From Drosophila pseudoobscura (lineage: Eukaryota; Arthropoda; Insecta; Diptera; Drosophilidae): 64,000 nt of DNA. Below, in pieces: positions 26,211 to 37,870 of the stretch. Under the pieces are notes generated by a model, which worked only from the letters and a program-made list of their open reading frames with translations, was not told where the DNA came from and ran no database searches. The translations under genes and the position numbers were made by a program. The DNA lies in assembly GCF_009870125.1 (NCBI RefSeq), contig NC_046680.1, positions 3,844,001 to 3,908,000 on the forward strand, in the 5' to 3' direction. Numbering within the stretch: position 1 is the stretch's first letter; each line of letters begins with the position of its first letter.

Positions 26211-27216
26211 GGATATCATTCGCATGCTAATCATTTTTCCTTTCTCTATTTCGCTACAGCTTCAACAGGAACAGGCCAAAATGGTCTTTCACGATGCTCC
26301 GCTGAACTTTGAGAACTTTCTAGATCTGGATAACATGTGTGTGTTTGGGTGCCAATAAATGCCATTGACTTTGAAGTCAATATGGTCATGCATGGGGAAA
26401 CCACAGACAAACCAAACAGAATACCGTTGGTGATGATGTGGACACGGAGTTACACGGAGGACATGCTAGAGGGCATACGGAACATTGTTAACAAGGTGTC
26501 CATCGAAAACACTTGCGATGGGCTGGTGAAATTGGATACAAGCTAACCACAGGCAAAAAGATGTAGACTTTGGAGATTCTGACAATGAGAACCAGCCCGA
26601 TGCTTACCAAGCTCGCCTAAATGCCGAGTCCAAAGAAAAGGAGGAGGAAGATAATGACGGCGATGATTCCGAAGAAAGACGTGGCCGAGGAGTATGACAG
26701 CAAGGTGGAGGCTGATTCGGACGACGGCATTGACGCTAGTGGCGGTGGAGGAAAGGGTGGCACTGATGGTTCGCCCAAAAAAAAGCACAAGGAAAAGAAT
26801 AGTAAACTGTATTAAATATTTGTCTATCCCGAAGAAAAAAAAAAAAGAAGAAGGATACCAGGGACTCTCGCCTTCATGTTGGGGTTTAAGGATACCCGTT
26901 AAAGCATTAAGCGCGAAAATCCGGCCATCAGAGCCGAAAACCCAAAAAAGGACGTTGAAATGCGGAAGGAGCTCGAGGACAAGTCAAAACGCGAAGAGCA
27001 CGCTAACAAGAATAAGCTTCGCTATCAGGAAGATATGCGCAACTACAAGTGCGGAGCGGGCGGTGGCAGTGATGACGACAAGGGAGGCTCCAGCAAGGCA
27101 ACCAAGTAACGCAAATCTGACCCACCGCCATCGAAGAAAGCAAATACCTCTGGCAGTGGCTTCAAGAGCAAGGAACTCATCTCCGATGATGAAAGTGATT
27201 GGGCTCCCAGTCATTG
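26211..27216 (+). pseudogene. Broken SSRP1 (FACT subunit) fragment joined to another gene-like fragment
   Basis: The second part (26553-27216) matches the C-terminal half of SSRP1, the HMG-box subunit of the FACT histone chaperone. KDVDFGDSDNEN..PDAY near 26557 is followed by a frameshift, then DVAEEYDS and SDASGGGG-like acidic/Gly sequence. A decayed HMG box (KELEDKSK, LRYQEDMRNYK) and SKKANTSGSGFKSKE then end near 27200. Stops occur at 26813, within the HMG box and after KATK. The first part (26262-26546) starts at an apparent splice acceptor (TTTCGCTACAG) with LQQEQAKMVFHDAP and, after a frameshift, MWTRSYTEDMLEGI. I do not recognise that protein. The acceptor-like sequences argue for copying of genomic DNA rather than a processed mRNA. 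It cannot make SSRP1. Confidence 0.75.
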
Positions 27217-27429
27217 AACGCTATTCCATAATTCAGTCACACATATAGTTTTTAAGTTCTCCCTAAGAGCAAAACCAAACTTTTTATGGTATTAATAATT
27301 TCCCATAATTTTTTATTTTTATCATGAATTGGTTTTTGTAGGCACTTTCGTTTTGATGACCTATTGGGGTTTAGTCAGTCGTTTTTCTCTGTCTTCGGTT
27401 ATGGTTTGGGTTTTGGCACATTATCCCGG

Positions 27430-27872
27430 GAGCCCAATGATGACGGTTGCTCTTGTTCCAGAGGCCAAAGCACCACCAGAGTTATCATAGCCATGTTAAG
27501 AACACCAGGACATCCGAGGAATTGCTGAGGCTTGCGCATTGAGTTCTCCACGGGCATCACTACACCAATTCCCTACATTGCGAAGATGACCGTCGCAAAG
27601 AGGAGGGGAATGTGCGCGGCCGGGGCGATCAGCGGCTTATCAGAGTAGACTAGTGGCTCGTCGAACATGTAGTACTGGAAAATCACGAAGGTAATCACAA
27701 TGAACACATTGGCCATCAGCGAAAACGGAACCAGCCACTTGAGATTCCGGATCTGTCCGATTAACAGACACGGAATAACCGTTAGGGCAATATAGATTCG
27801 TACATCCCAGTTTAGGTTGCAGTCGAAGTTAATGACGTCGTGGAAGGAGGTGGCAATGAATACGATGTACAA
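27430..27872 (-). pseudogene. Broken SLC36-type proton-coupled amino acid transporter fragment
   Basis: On the minus strand, a stretch of about 100 codons from 27872 reads as the middle of a PAT/SLC36 transporter: NLNWDVRIYIALT, LIGQIRNLKWLVPFS and IPLLFATVIFAM. The next codon, expected to be Glu in the family block FAMEGIGVVMP, is TAG at about 27573. The frame then continues GIGVVMPVENSMRKPQ and FLGCPGVLN before homology is lost around 27450. Both ends of the gene are absent and no start codon fits. It is a single-block relic lying opposite to the SSRP1 fragment. Confidence 0.8.
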
Positions 27873-29164
27873 TGTAAAAATTTTTTCCCACTTAATACCA
27901 ACTGTTCGGGCCAGCCGCCAAATAATAACCGTAGCTTTAAGAATTATTATTGTATGAGCAGAGAGAGCCGCTTATGTTGTAAAACGTTGACTTTCTGCAG
28001 AGCTGCTGCGCTCCCGCTAAGGGGGCTCTCTGCCGCCGCCACTTCGGCAATAACTTTGATCTGACGCCGTCGTCTATTTTAGTTCTATGCTAACCCCTCT
28101 GCGCATTGGTTACATATCGATCTCGCATAAATTTTAACTGGCCATAGCAAACAATCGGTTTCCGCTAAGCCACCAAAATTAAATACGAATTATAAAGATT
28201 AAACCAAATTCTATTTTCATTTTTGAAACACATACATAGCTGCCAAAAAAAGCTTGGCATCTCAAACACCAACATTAAAAGCAAACCCAAATAGGTGCTA
28301 CGCACCTTAACGTATTTCTTAAATATAAAAACTGCAAACGATACGTAACAATAACTGACTTAAAACTATGTCGTACACTTTCGTTTTTCTTGCAAACGCC
28401 TTGTGTTCATAATTCTTTTCCATCTTGATAATTTAACAATAAATTCTCTAAGCATTTCATGATGTAATTGAATTTTAACCAAATTCTGGGGCACTCGATC
28501 GAATAAAGATTAATACCGGCTTTGTTGCGAAAAACAAGAGCATAACTTCGGTTTATACACTGTAATTCAAATTCTTTAAAAAAGGATCGTCGTGTTTGCC
28601 GACTATTTCCGATTTAAAAATGTATCCCTCTCACCAACAACATCAAATTAAATCTCCCCAGGAAGAAAATTGGTAGCTACATTTTCGTTTTATGGTTTAT
28701 TGAAATCGTTTCAGAGTTTTACATATAACTCTTCACATTTCTGTAATCTTCAATAGCCTCAAGCTCAAAACGTACGTGCCGATATACAGTGGGATATTCC
28801 GCCATTTCAGCTTGAAAAATTAATAACTTCTGAACGAATAGAGATATTTTCATGACATAAACATAATTTGAACGGGAAATCTTTCAAATCTTTATTTTTT
28901 CGAGTACACGGTACACGGTGATAGGATATCTATAAGATCTGATCGATTTGGGGCTGTATACACTTTTAATAATAATATTTTTTTTCTGTTTCCTTTTTTC
29001 AGCTTTTGAGGTTCTATCAGAGGCTGTTTTTTTTCCCATAATTTAAGTATCTTTCGCCTGGTATTAAACTTTGCAATTCTGAAACCCTGATAAATGTAGC
29101 TATAAATCGGACCCAAACACTTTATAGACTAAACTTACCGTATACCTGAGGCTACAACGCTCTT
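27873..29164. other. AT-rich gene-free DNA
   Basis: No gene, RNA or known repeat is recognised. Short open frames here lack any family features. The segment separates two pseudogene fragments and may include decayed transposon sequence. Confidence 0.45.
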
Positions 29165-29382
29165 AAATTATTCTGACTGCTGCAATTGAAATGCTTACTG
29201 GTTCTGAATCGGCCCAGTGGTCTCGCAAGCCCGTGTTCATGGCTGATGACGCCTATGCCATTCTGTCGACACAGCTTAAGCAATTTACTGGTCAATTCAT
29301 TGTCGATGATGAAGTGCTTGGAGCAGCTTGGATCAAAGATCTCATTAGCGGCGCTAGTAGGGAACCTGGTACTTGGACTTGA
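29165..29382 (+). pseudogene. HSDL2-like short-chain dehydrogenase fragment
   Basis: A frame of about 70 codons reads ILTAAIEMLTG, then SRKPVFMADDAYAIL and TGQFIVDDEVL. This is the C-terminal segment of the SDR domain of hydroxysteroid dehydrogenase-like 2, where the family has TAAMEML, RKPEIMSDAAY and TGNFFxDDEVL. The cofactor-binding N-terminus and any downstream SCP2 domain are missing, and a TAA precedes the homology. It is a relic without a start or partner exons nearby. Confidence 0.65.
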
Positions 29383-30689
29383 GGAATGGAACAGAGTTCT
29401 GCGCCTATTATATTATTATATACATTATTATATTATATATATTATACAATTGTATTATATTTCGTAGAGAAAACAAACGAAATGACAAGATAAATAGTTT
29501 AAAACACATTTTGATTGTATTGTGCAAAAGTAAAAAGTACTTAAGAATACATTCCTAGGATTGTACTAGGCTCACCTGTTTTTTATGTATACAGCCATAC
29601 CTCTGGCGGGTACGCTGCCGTTCGTAAATTGTCGGCGTAAAAACTGCAAATTTACAAACTTTTGAGAAATTTTGCGATAGAATGTTGATATGAAGACAGA
29701 TGGGGAGGCGACAAATACTACCTCGAGAATGTAGGGATGGTAGCAAAACACTAGCACTTAGAGTCCATTGCATTGACAAGTTCACCAATGTCCGTGTTTT
29801 GGAAAGTTCGCAAAGAACAAAATCGTCGTCCGAAACTATATTTTAATTAAAATTAAAATTAAAAACAATTGCCTGAAAAAGTAAAAAAAAAACATAAATT
29901 TTCTGTATTCGCATACAAGAGATTCGTAATAATACTTACAAGTCAATTACAACTTTAATAGAATACCATAAAGTTTAAGTGTTATTGGAGGCGTTTCGGG
30001 AAGGCAAACAATTGAGTGACGTTAGTATCGTATAAATATTAATGTCAATATTTTTCAATATTTATAAGTATTTATAATGTATTTATACGACGGTACATTA
30101 CTCAAAAACAAATTGTCTTTGGTAAAATGTAAATTTTCTGTGTTAAAATGTCACTTAAAATCTTTAAATGTAAACGTTTCTTTGCCCTGCATTGATTTTC
30201 CAGGATTGCCGCCTCACAATCTTAAACTTGTCAACTTTATTTTGATATTAAAGGTTCAAATTTCCGTGTAAAATTTGGCTCACACGTTTCCTGGGGATTT
30301 TTAATCCGAGTTCTGCCTTGAACATTCTGCATCCCATACCCTATTGAAAAGGATATTATAGAATTGCGGAAATATTTGTCATCTAGACTCACTTGAATGC
30401 AGAAACTAGTTAGGTTCATCTCTGTTTAAAAGGTACTTCAACGCCATTTTGAAGACCAAGAACGAGTATCGGGATCAGGATATGTACATAGGAAACTAAT
30501 CAAAATTCATGAATAGGGTCTAAGACATATCAATTTGAGAACATTTTATTAATTAATTACGGTTTAATTGGAAAACAGCATCTTTATGGCCACACTCCGC
30601 TGAAAAGCAACAGTCTTCAAATACCAGCAACATTGATGGACAACAATGCGACTGTTTTTTTGTTGAGCTTTTTAACCTTGTTTTAGTCA
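29383..30689. other. AT-rich gene-free DNA
   Basis: A TAT-rich low-complexity tract at about 29400-29460 is followed by sequence with no recognisable gene. Small minus-strand frames at 29555-29788 have no visible domain. Confidence 0.45.
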
Positions 30690-31150
30690 AAATACAATAA
30701 ATGGGAGTACTTAAAAGTAGTTAATTTTGTAGAAAATGTATTCATCAATGCGATATAACTATGTGGGCAGGGCCGAGGGTTTTAGTTAGCCGCATTATTC
30801 AACGGAATATCAAAATTTAGCAACAGGAACGATCTTTCTTAGGTTTTTTTTTGTTTGACCATTTTCGCTAAAACCTCTTTTTACGCAAAATGCAATAAAA
30901 GCAAGTGTTTGAAATAAACCAGTCAATTTAAAAATAGATTCAATAATCGGATAAAATTATGTGGGCATGGCTAAATGTTCTATATAGCTAGTAATATTCC
31001 AAGGAATACAAAAAACGAGGAATATGTAAAATAGAACTTGAAGTCGTCAGTACATTTACGGTACATTTTTAAAATGAGGCGGTATATTTTGGTATATGAA
31101 AAGATGAGAAGGTATATTTGACCAATACGTCCGCGGTCACACTGACGCCA
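30690..31150 (+). repeat. Dispersed repeat ending in a Motif 6/Motif 1 promoter, copy A
   Basis: This block shares diverged sequence with 37125-37340 read on the minus strand. A 20-base identity (AACGAGGAATATGTAAAATA) lies at 31014-31033 and, inverted, at 37235-37254. CGGATAAAATTA.GTGGGCA and CAATAAAAGCAAGT are also shared. Its left part, GAGTACTTAAAAGTAG at 30705-30720 followed by a TGTAGAAAA, recurs at 39438-39453. It ends in the SNRNP27 promoter boxes. It encodes no protein and is not one of the named families I can place. Confidence 0.65.
31080..31150 (+). promoter_or_regulatory. Core promoter of SNRNP27 (Motif 6 and Motif 1)
   Basis: GGTATATTT boxes at 31081 and 31111 and a perfect CGGTCACACTG at 31134-31144 form the same housekeeping arrangement as at the CNDP2-like gene. 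The SNRNP27 ATG follows at 31380, leaving a 5' UTR of about 230 bases. Confidence 0.75.
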
Positions 31151-31379
31151 ACGTCGCGCCGTGAGGTTGTTTTTTTACGTTTTAGTTTTAAGTTTAGCGC
31201 GTTTTTACCCGATGCCGGTGTCGCCCAAATAATGCTAGACACAGCATAAAGCAACGGTGAGAGTGGCACTTTTGCCGATTACCATACTCTGGGCTGTCAG
31301 TTATTCGTGTGACTTCTATTTAGGCATAACTTTAAACGTTTAAGAACCCGCAAACACACGCAGAAGAAAGTGTGGAAAA

Positions 31380-33468
31380 ATGGGTCGAAGTCGCAGTCCC
31401 GCCTCTCCAGCCCACAGAAGACGTGAGAAAGAGCGCACAGAGAGAAAAAAGAGACGCGAACGCCGATCCAGAGAAAGAGAGGCGCAGAAAGAGAGCAGCA
31501 GCAGCGGTCGTCGTGACCGCGATCGTGAACGCGAGAGGAGTCGCAGCCGTGACAGAGATCGTGCGCGCGGAGGAGGACGGCGTTCTAGGTGAATAACAAA
31601 GTGTAGTGTACCAAAAACCAAGCCAAACGATAAGTATAAAAAGTAATATCCCCAATATTATTTATCCATACACATTATGTATTGGTAATGGGGGTGGTGG
31701 GGCATAAACACGGAAAAGTTACAAAATATCGATAGGGATTCAATAGTTTTTCCACAAGAGCGCTATCGAGCAGGTCATCGGTTCTTTTGCAGCTCTGTCG
31801 GCGCCCTAAAAAATTACCACGTGAAGTGAAATTTATCCGAATTTCATCACAACGTCGAACAAAATCACTGAAAATAGTATAAAGCATATCTAGAAACTAG
31901 GTAGATTCGGGCTCAGTCAAGCCGAATACACACCACTCCACTCAACAAACACAGAGGAAGAACCGACTTTAAAAGACACAGAAAAAATGGCGCTTCGCGT
32001 GCAATTCGAGAACAACGATGACATCGGCGTCTTCACCAAACTCACAAATACATATTGTCTAGTCGCCATTGGCGGCTCCGAGACCTTCTACAGTGCTTTC
32101 GAGGCCGAATTGGCCGAGACCATTCCGGTGGTGCATGCAAATGTGGGAGGCTGCCGCATCATCGGACGCCTCACTGTCGGCAACCGCAACGGGCTGCTGG
32201 TGCCCAACTCGACCACAGACGAAGAGCTGCAGCATCTGCGCAATAGTCTGCCAGACGCCGTAAAGATCCAGCGGGTGGAGGAGCGTCTCTCAGCCCTGGG
32301 CAACGTGGTGGCCTGCAACGATTATGTGGCCCTTGTTCACCCTGATTTGGACAAGGAGACAGAGGAGATTATTGGGGACGTCCTCAATGTGGAGGTCTTT
32401 CGCCAGACCATTGCCGACAACACCTTGGTCGGCTCCTACACTGTACTGAGCAACCAGGGAGGCATGGTGCATCCCAAGACGAGCATACAGGACCAGGACG
32501 AGCTGTCTTCTCTGCTGCAGGTTCCCCTCGTAGCTGGAACGGTGAACCGTGGTAGCGAGGTCCTCGCGGCCGGCATGGTGGTCAACGATTGGCTCTCCTT
32601 TGTGGGCATGAACACAACAGCCACAGAGATATCGGTGATTGAGAGCGTCTTTAAGCTGAATCAGGCACAGCCGGCTGCGGTGACAACCAAATTACGCGCG
32701 GCCCTGATTGAGGACATGTCCTAGGCGGACATTCCGTTTTAATCAAACCCTTATATATGTACTTGATCTAAGCGATATCTTTGTTATCTTCTATACAATG
32801 TCATTTAAGAGCGCAATGCGAAATACAAAAAAGCAACACGAAACACATTAGATCCGTTTAGTCAATATGTTTATGCCCTAGCTATGATAGACATACGATT
32901 CCATACGACCCTTTAATGAAGTGCCCGGACTGGTTCTCGTTCTTCTGGGTATCATATTTCCTTTCCGTAATTAAATAACAAATTCCAATTGCCCAGCCCG
33001 ATGCAATGCGATTCCAGGCTGCCCCAATTAATTGTCAAGCTTTTCTCGACCCAAATGTAATCATCTTTCACTGCAGAACGAAACTGTCACTCACCAAAGC
33101 TGAAATTCCCAATTTGCAGATCACGTTCGAGAGTCGGCGGCGGCGGTGCTGCTGGCGGCGGAAATAGCAGCAGCAACAACAGCAGCTCGGGACCATCAAC
33201 GTCCAGGCGAACCACACGAAACAAAGCAGCAGCCGCTGCTGCAGCAGCTGCTGATCGTCCCCAGATTAATGATGCCGATCTGGAGGGTAAATCGCCGGAA
33301 GAGGTTGAGATGCTCAAGACTATGGGTTTCTGCACGTTCGACACCACTAAGAACAAGAAGGTCGAGGGCAATGATGTCGGTGAAGTGCACGTAATCCTCA
33401 AGCGCAAGTATCGCCAGTATATGAACCGCAAGGGTGGCTTCAACAGGCCGCTCGATTTCGTGGCCTAG
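31380..33468 (+). CDS. U4/U6.U5 tri-snRNP 27 kDa protein (SNRNP27)
   Basis: Two exons: 31380-31588 and 33120-33468. They join at AG|A into a 185-residue protein. The N-terminal two thirds is an Arg/Ser/Glu-rich domain (RS dipeptides, then Ser/Asn and Ala runs at about 75-110). The C-terminus is the conserved SNRNP27 core: [26 protein letters not shown], and [20 protein letters not shown] running to the stop. The family joins the U4/U6.U5 tri-snRNP and acts in spliceosome activation and 5' splice-site fidelity in the nucleus. The human protein is 155 residues; the fly protein has extra low-complexity linker. The single 1.5-kb intron contains the complete eIF6 gene on the same strand. An AATAAA at 34666-34671 is the likely 3' end. 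Confidence 0.93.
31987..32724 (+). CDS. eIF6: Eukaryotic translation initiation factor 6
   Basis: One uninterrupted exon of 245 codons, the exact family length. eIF6 binds the 60S subunit, prevents premature joining to 40S and is needed for 60S maturation in nucleolus and cytoplasm. The pentein fold repeats are visible: [16 protein letters not shown] at the start, [55 protein letters not shown] and [16 protein letters not shown]. There is no gap or stop. It lies wholly within the intron of SNRNP27. It may have its own promoter: a TATAAA at 31878-31883 stands 37 bases before an initiator-like TCAGTC at 31913-31918, slightly wider than usual. A pyrimidine-rich TTTTGCAG at about 31785-31792 could also act as a splice acceptor joining it to SNRNP27 exon 1. 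Confidence 0.97.
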   Translation: MALRVQFENNDDIGVFTKLTNTYCLVAIGGSETFYSAFEAELAETIPVVHANVGGCRIIGRLTVGNRNGLLVPNSTTDEELQHLRNSLPDAVKIQRVEERLSALGNVVACNDYVALVHPDLDKETEEIIGDVLNVEVFRQTIADNTLVGSYTVLSNQGGMVHPKTSIQDQDELSSLLQVPLVAGTVNRGSEVLAAGMVVNDWLSFVGMNTTATEISVIESVFKLNQAQPAAVTTKLRAALIEDMS

Positions 33469-34665
33469 CTGTCGGAGGAGTCCTTTTTCGCTCCTTCGCT
33501 GCCCTGGCGGCCACTACCAACCAAACTAGTTTGCTACGATTTTTTACTTGTCCTCGTTGCACGCACGGGGCCGAGCGACGACGGACAAAAACCTGCAATT
33601 TTATGCAATAGACCGGTTTACAAAATTCTCCAATTTTTATCCCAACAAAAATTTCCACTCAATCAACCAAACCACCCAGCAACAGCACTACACACACTCA
33701 TACCTCAGTTAGTTATTTAGTAGTAGTATATTTAGCCAGAAGTGCGCCTTTGTTATAAAGTTACCACGTTAATTTTACAACAAATATCTGAAGCTGAAAG
33801 CAAAGCCCCACAAAAGCCCTATCCTATAACATAATGCAAAATGTTCGAGATTTGGGGAGTCTGCTTTCAGTTGCATTTGAGGCGCACGACGACGATTGAT
33901 TTTTAAATATTTCAAAGTAATTAACAATTGTTCTTGTTGACATCACATCATTTTGAACGGAATACGAATTAACTGAAGGCCAGCCTGCGCCTAAAATTCA
34001 CAACAGCAAAATTTCCAAACCACACACAGACAATTACTTAAAGTATTTGAAAACACACACCCGAAACAAACCAATCCCTATTTCTCCTGCTCCTGATCCC
34101 AAAACTATCCCACAAAAAACTCCTCCATACGCTGCAATAGTACAACTTTTACAACCAAACAAATATATATCAAATATATATTTAATATATATGAAATTAA
34201 TTATATACACACACACCACAAGTACCTTATCCTGATGATCCCCCAGATAAACCGAACAATAGCCATAGCAATTTGTTGAAAGAAACGTTATTTGTTAACA
34301 ATCAAAATGTTGTAATTAAACCAGTTAATTCCGATTTAAATCACAAGTGCCAACGCAGATCAGGCAGATCAACGCTTAAGATGATTCACCTTTTATATAA
34401 ACATATTTGTATGATCATTTTGTACTCTTTTATAGGACTATTAAATACACATATGTATTTGTATGACAACAAACAAACTATTATAAGCAATAGTGACAGT
34501 TTTTTTCTACTTTTGGCAAATACTATTTATTGGAAATTGAAAAACCTTTGGCCCACACACTCTCACTTATCTCTCCATTATCTGTAGCCCTTAACTATAT
34601 CGAAATTGCAGGGATTATTTCTTATTTTATATTCTCCTACTATAAACTGAACGAAAATGTAAGAA

Positions 34666-34671
34666 AATAAA
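34666..34671 (+). terminator. Polyadenylation signal of SNRNP27 (AATAAA)
   Basis: AATAAA in AT-rich sequence about 1.2 kb after the SNRNP27 stop. It is the clearest signal before the next gene, which lies on the other strand. Earlier sites may also be used. Confidence 0.4.
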
Positions 34672-35442
34672 ATCGAAACATTTATATCATTCAATATTTT
34701 TGTATTTATTTTTAAAGGAACAAATTACAAATAAATAATTTTACTTTAGTGGAGACTTTCTTGGATGAAAAATCTTAAAAAAGAAAAATGGATTTTAAAA
34801 AAAAGTCAATGGTTAAAAGGTAATTTCGATTATTGATCCTGACAAAATGGCTAGAACGTGTCTATACATATGTACATAAGTACATAGTATCCCAGCTTCG
34901 ATATTAAGAACTATATTACCGGGATTGGCCATATGCACCTTTGGTTGAATGAGACATTCAGTTATGATGTTCACAAAAAATGAACTAAAAGTTACATTCG
35001 GTCATTACGGTTTGTGTTTAAATTTATTTTTTAATACATTTTAATACATCCTTTTTGAAATTTGATTTAAATTCAAATACATAATGAAATGCTTAGAGAA
35101 TTTATTATTACATTATCGAGAAGGAAAACAATTATGAACACAAGGCTTTTGCAACAAAAATGAAAGTGTACGACTAAGGTTAAAGTAGTTATTGTTACGT
35201 TTCGTTTATAGTTTCCATATTTAAGAAATACATGTTAAGGTGCCATAGCACGTGGAAACTGGCTTTGCTTTTAATGCTGGTATTAAGTGTGGAAAATCTT
35301 TTTTTTTGTGCGCAGAGCAGAGGACCTGACATGCTGAAAGTATATGTGAAAACGATTTGCTTTGAAAAATGCGATTTTTTCTCGATTCTATTTCAGTTCG
35401 TTAGTCTTTTGCTGCTGGTCCAATTACTGAGACCGACTGGAT
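34672..35442. other. Intergenic DNA and 3' UTR of the TMX1-like gene
   Basis: No further gene is recognised. TTTATT at 35033-35038 is a minus-strand AATAAA and would end the TMX1-like transcript about 400 bases past its stop codon. Confidence 0.45.
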
Positions 35443-36986
35443 CTAATCCGCCTTACGAGGTTTGCGCTTGCGCACTTGGTCTGTCTTTTCGAGTTTTTCT
35501 GGCACGGCATCGCCACCCTGCTTCGCTACTTCTTTGTCGGTCTTCTCCGGCTCACCATCATCATCGGCTTCATCGTCCTCCTTCTCGTCTTCCGGCTCTT
35601 CTTCGTCGACGCTGTCACGCTGCTGCTCCTCATCATCATCGTCGTCAGCCTCGCCATCATCTTCGATTTCCTCGGTGGCCAGATCTTCAACGCCCTCAGC
35701 TAGATTATCCTGAGACTCGGAGAAGCTCTGTCGCTGCGATTTCTTGGGTGGATACACAAAGTCCACAAGGCACACTAGCAGCAGTCCCAATGCAGCTCCA
35801 ACGAAGATGGTGGCGATTGCAAACAGAGCATAGGAGCCCCATGTGGGCAGTCCGTATTCCTCTTGAAGGCGTCCGTTGAAGTCCTTAAAGAGTTTTTGCG
35901 TGTGCTATTAGTATATGAACAACAAACACGAAGCAATGCAGAGAGCAAAGACCGGAATTATGAGTCAATTAGCAAATGTGAATGGAACGTAATCAGCTCT
36001 CAACACCAAGGGTCAGTTGGCGGTGATAAGCTTCCGCATCCCGCATGCAATGAACTGATGTGTGAGAAGTAGACATAAACACAGTGGATTGCTCATCGCA
36101 ATTCACTTAAGCAGGTGAACGTACCTTCAGGGTGTGCGACAGTTTGAAGAAATAGGAAAGAACGGACATGTGTATGGTATCAGGCTTCTTCCAGGCGGAT
36201 AGCGGCTCAATTTTCTGCCACTGCTGCTTCTTCACAAAGTACAGCAGAGCGTCCCCGTCGCGGGCTCCACGATACGGACGGAATTCGCCATCTTTGACGC
36301 TACAAAGGATCACATTATATGATACTGTTTTTTTGGTCAGTTATACGGTTAGATAAATGGCTCACTGATAGATGGTGGGCAAGGCTGTGACAAAGAAACG
36401 TCCGCTGAGGGATGGTGATGTGGTCACATCGATTTTGGCCACCTCCACTTTGACATCTTTTGCAACGCGTGCAAACCGCTCCCAAGTGGGTCCCAAGTTT
36501 TTGCAGGCCGGGCACCAAGGGGCAAAGCTGAAAATACACATTAAAACAGTTGCCTTGGAGAAGTGCGGGAGTGTGGGAGGGGTTGGTGGGAGGAACGGGC
36601 TCTGGAATGGGACTGCGTCACCAGCATGAGTCTGCACTGCGTACAGAAAGAAACAAAGAACGGTATGCAACATTCCACAAAACCAGCTTGCCCGGCGTGG
36701 TTGTTGTTGCAAGCTTGTTGCCGCATTTACACGCCGCATGAGGCCCACCACACACCGGACTGCGACTGCGTTACGTCAGGCGGGGAGGGAGGTGAGGATG
36801 GATGGAGAGCAGGGAGTCTCATTTTCTAACTTACAATTCAATCATCCATTCTCCCTTGAGCATCAAGTGCCAATTATCCTCGTCCAGTTCGATTATCTTG
36901 CCACCTGGCTGCAGTCCTGCCTGCGCCGTCGACATCAATAGCGCTATGACACATGACGCGGCCACAAGCTGTGAATTACACTGCAT
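35443..36986 (-). CDS. TMX1-like transmembrane thioredoxin of the ER
   Basis: Four exons on the minus strand: 36986-36835, 36527-36366, 36299-36125 and 35883-35443. They give 309 residues. A signal peptide (about 1-23, ending STAQA) precedes a thioredoxin domain with the active site WCPAC just after MIEFFAP; CPAC rather than CGHC is the signature of TMX1. The cis-Pro loop is TALPTIY. One transmembrane helix (GSYALFAIATIFVGAALGLL, about residues 175-205) is followed by a long acidic cytosolic tail of Glu/Asp runs ending KRKPRKAD. TMX1 is an ER-membrane oxidoreductase acting mainly on membrane-bound clients. Its ATG lies 885 bases from that of Snap29 on the other strand, so the two genes share a divergent promoter region. 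CG5554 may be the melanogaster orthologue, from memory. Confidence 0.92.
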
Positions 36987-37124
36987 TTGTTTATTTTCTT
37001 TTGCGGGTTATGTTATGCGTGGGACGTATTAGTCACACAATATGTAACACTTGACGCAACGAATTTAAATGGCTATTTTATTTGCTAAATTTTTATTCAA
37101 TTTAAAATTCAAACAAAAGTAAAA

Positions 37125-37560
37125 AACTGCGACGCCGACCAGCAGTATGACCGCGGGTTTATCGTTAAAATATACCGTCCGACCCTCAGAAATATACCAA
37201 AATATACCGTAAATATTCTGCCGAGTCCAAGTCCTATTTTACATATTCCTCGTTTTTGATATTTCGTGGTATATTACTATTAGCCCTGCCCACCTAATTT
37301 TATCCGGTTTTACTTGCTTTTATTGGATTTCTATATACCGTTGAAAATGAAATTTAATAGATTGATGAAATTTACAAAATATACCATTATATACCGATAT
37401 ACCGTAAGTATACCGTCGGTTCAATTTTGACCTCAATACCGAAAAATATTAAAAATACCGTAAGCGGTCACCCTGCCGACCAGTGCGACTGCGGACTTAT
37501 TGGTAAAATATACAATTTGACCATATGAATTATACCGAAAATACGTCACAAATATCGAAA
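37125..37560. promoter_or_regulatory. Divergent promoter region of TMX1-like gene and Snap29, with a repeat (copy B)
   Basis: The segment carries about eleven TATACC(G/A) units, the reverse complement of GGTATATTT-like Motif 6 boxes. On the minus strand, CGGTCATACTG (37143-37153, one change from Motif 1) faces the TMX1-like gene. On the plus strand, CGGTCACCCTG (37465-37475, one change) faces Snap29. The part at 37125-37340 is an inverted relative of the repeat at 30690-31150. The sequence around 37480-37520 (GCGACTGCGGACTTATTGGT and AAAATATAC) resembles 37140-37175, so the promoter block may be duplicated internally. Confidence 0.6.
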
Positions 37561-37870
37561 TATACTGACGAATTATTTGTATTTAAGCTCCATCATGTTG
37601 CTCGTACATTCTTTATCTGCTCCAGCTCCAGAATAATATCACGTCGATTTGGGAAATGCATCCATATACTGTATATAAACCTAGCATGATTCGATAGTAG
37701 TTCAATTCATAATCGCCGCCCACCAGAACGAAATAAACCAGCAACTATCGATATACTTAAATTGCGACATTGCTAGACAGATAAAAATAAAAACAAAGAA
37801 AAACTACATCAAAACATTGAAAAACTAAATTTGCCTCTCGCTCGATTTGCTCGCGTAGTCTGCCAACGAC

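Noticed and set aside
31372-31655. Alternative frames over SNRNP27 exon 1
   Set aside because: The RS-rich codons keep several frames open. Only the 31380 frame joins in phase to the conserved SNRNP27 C-terminus.
35232-35879. 215-codon plus-strand open frame
   Set aside because: Most of it is the antisense of the acidic last exon of the TMX1-like gene; Glu/Asp codons read as Ser/Leu-rich frames on the other strand.
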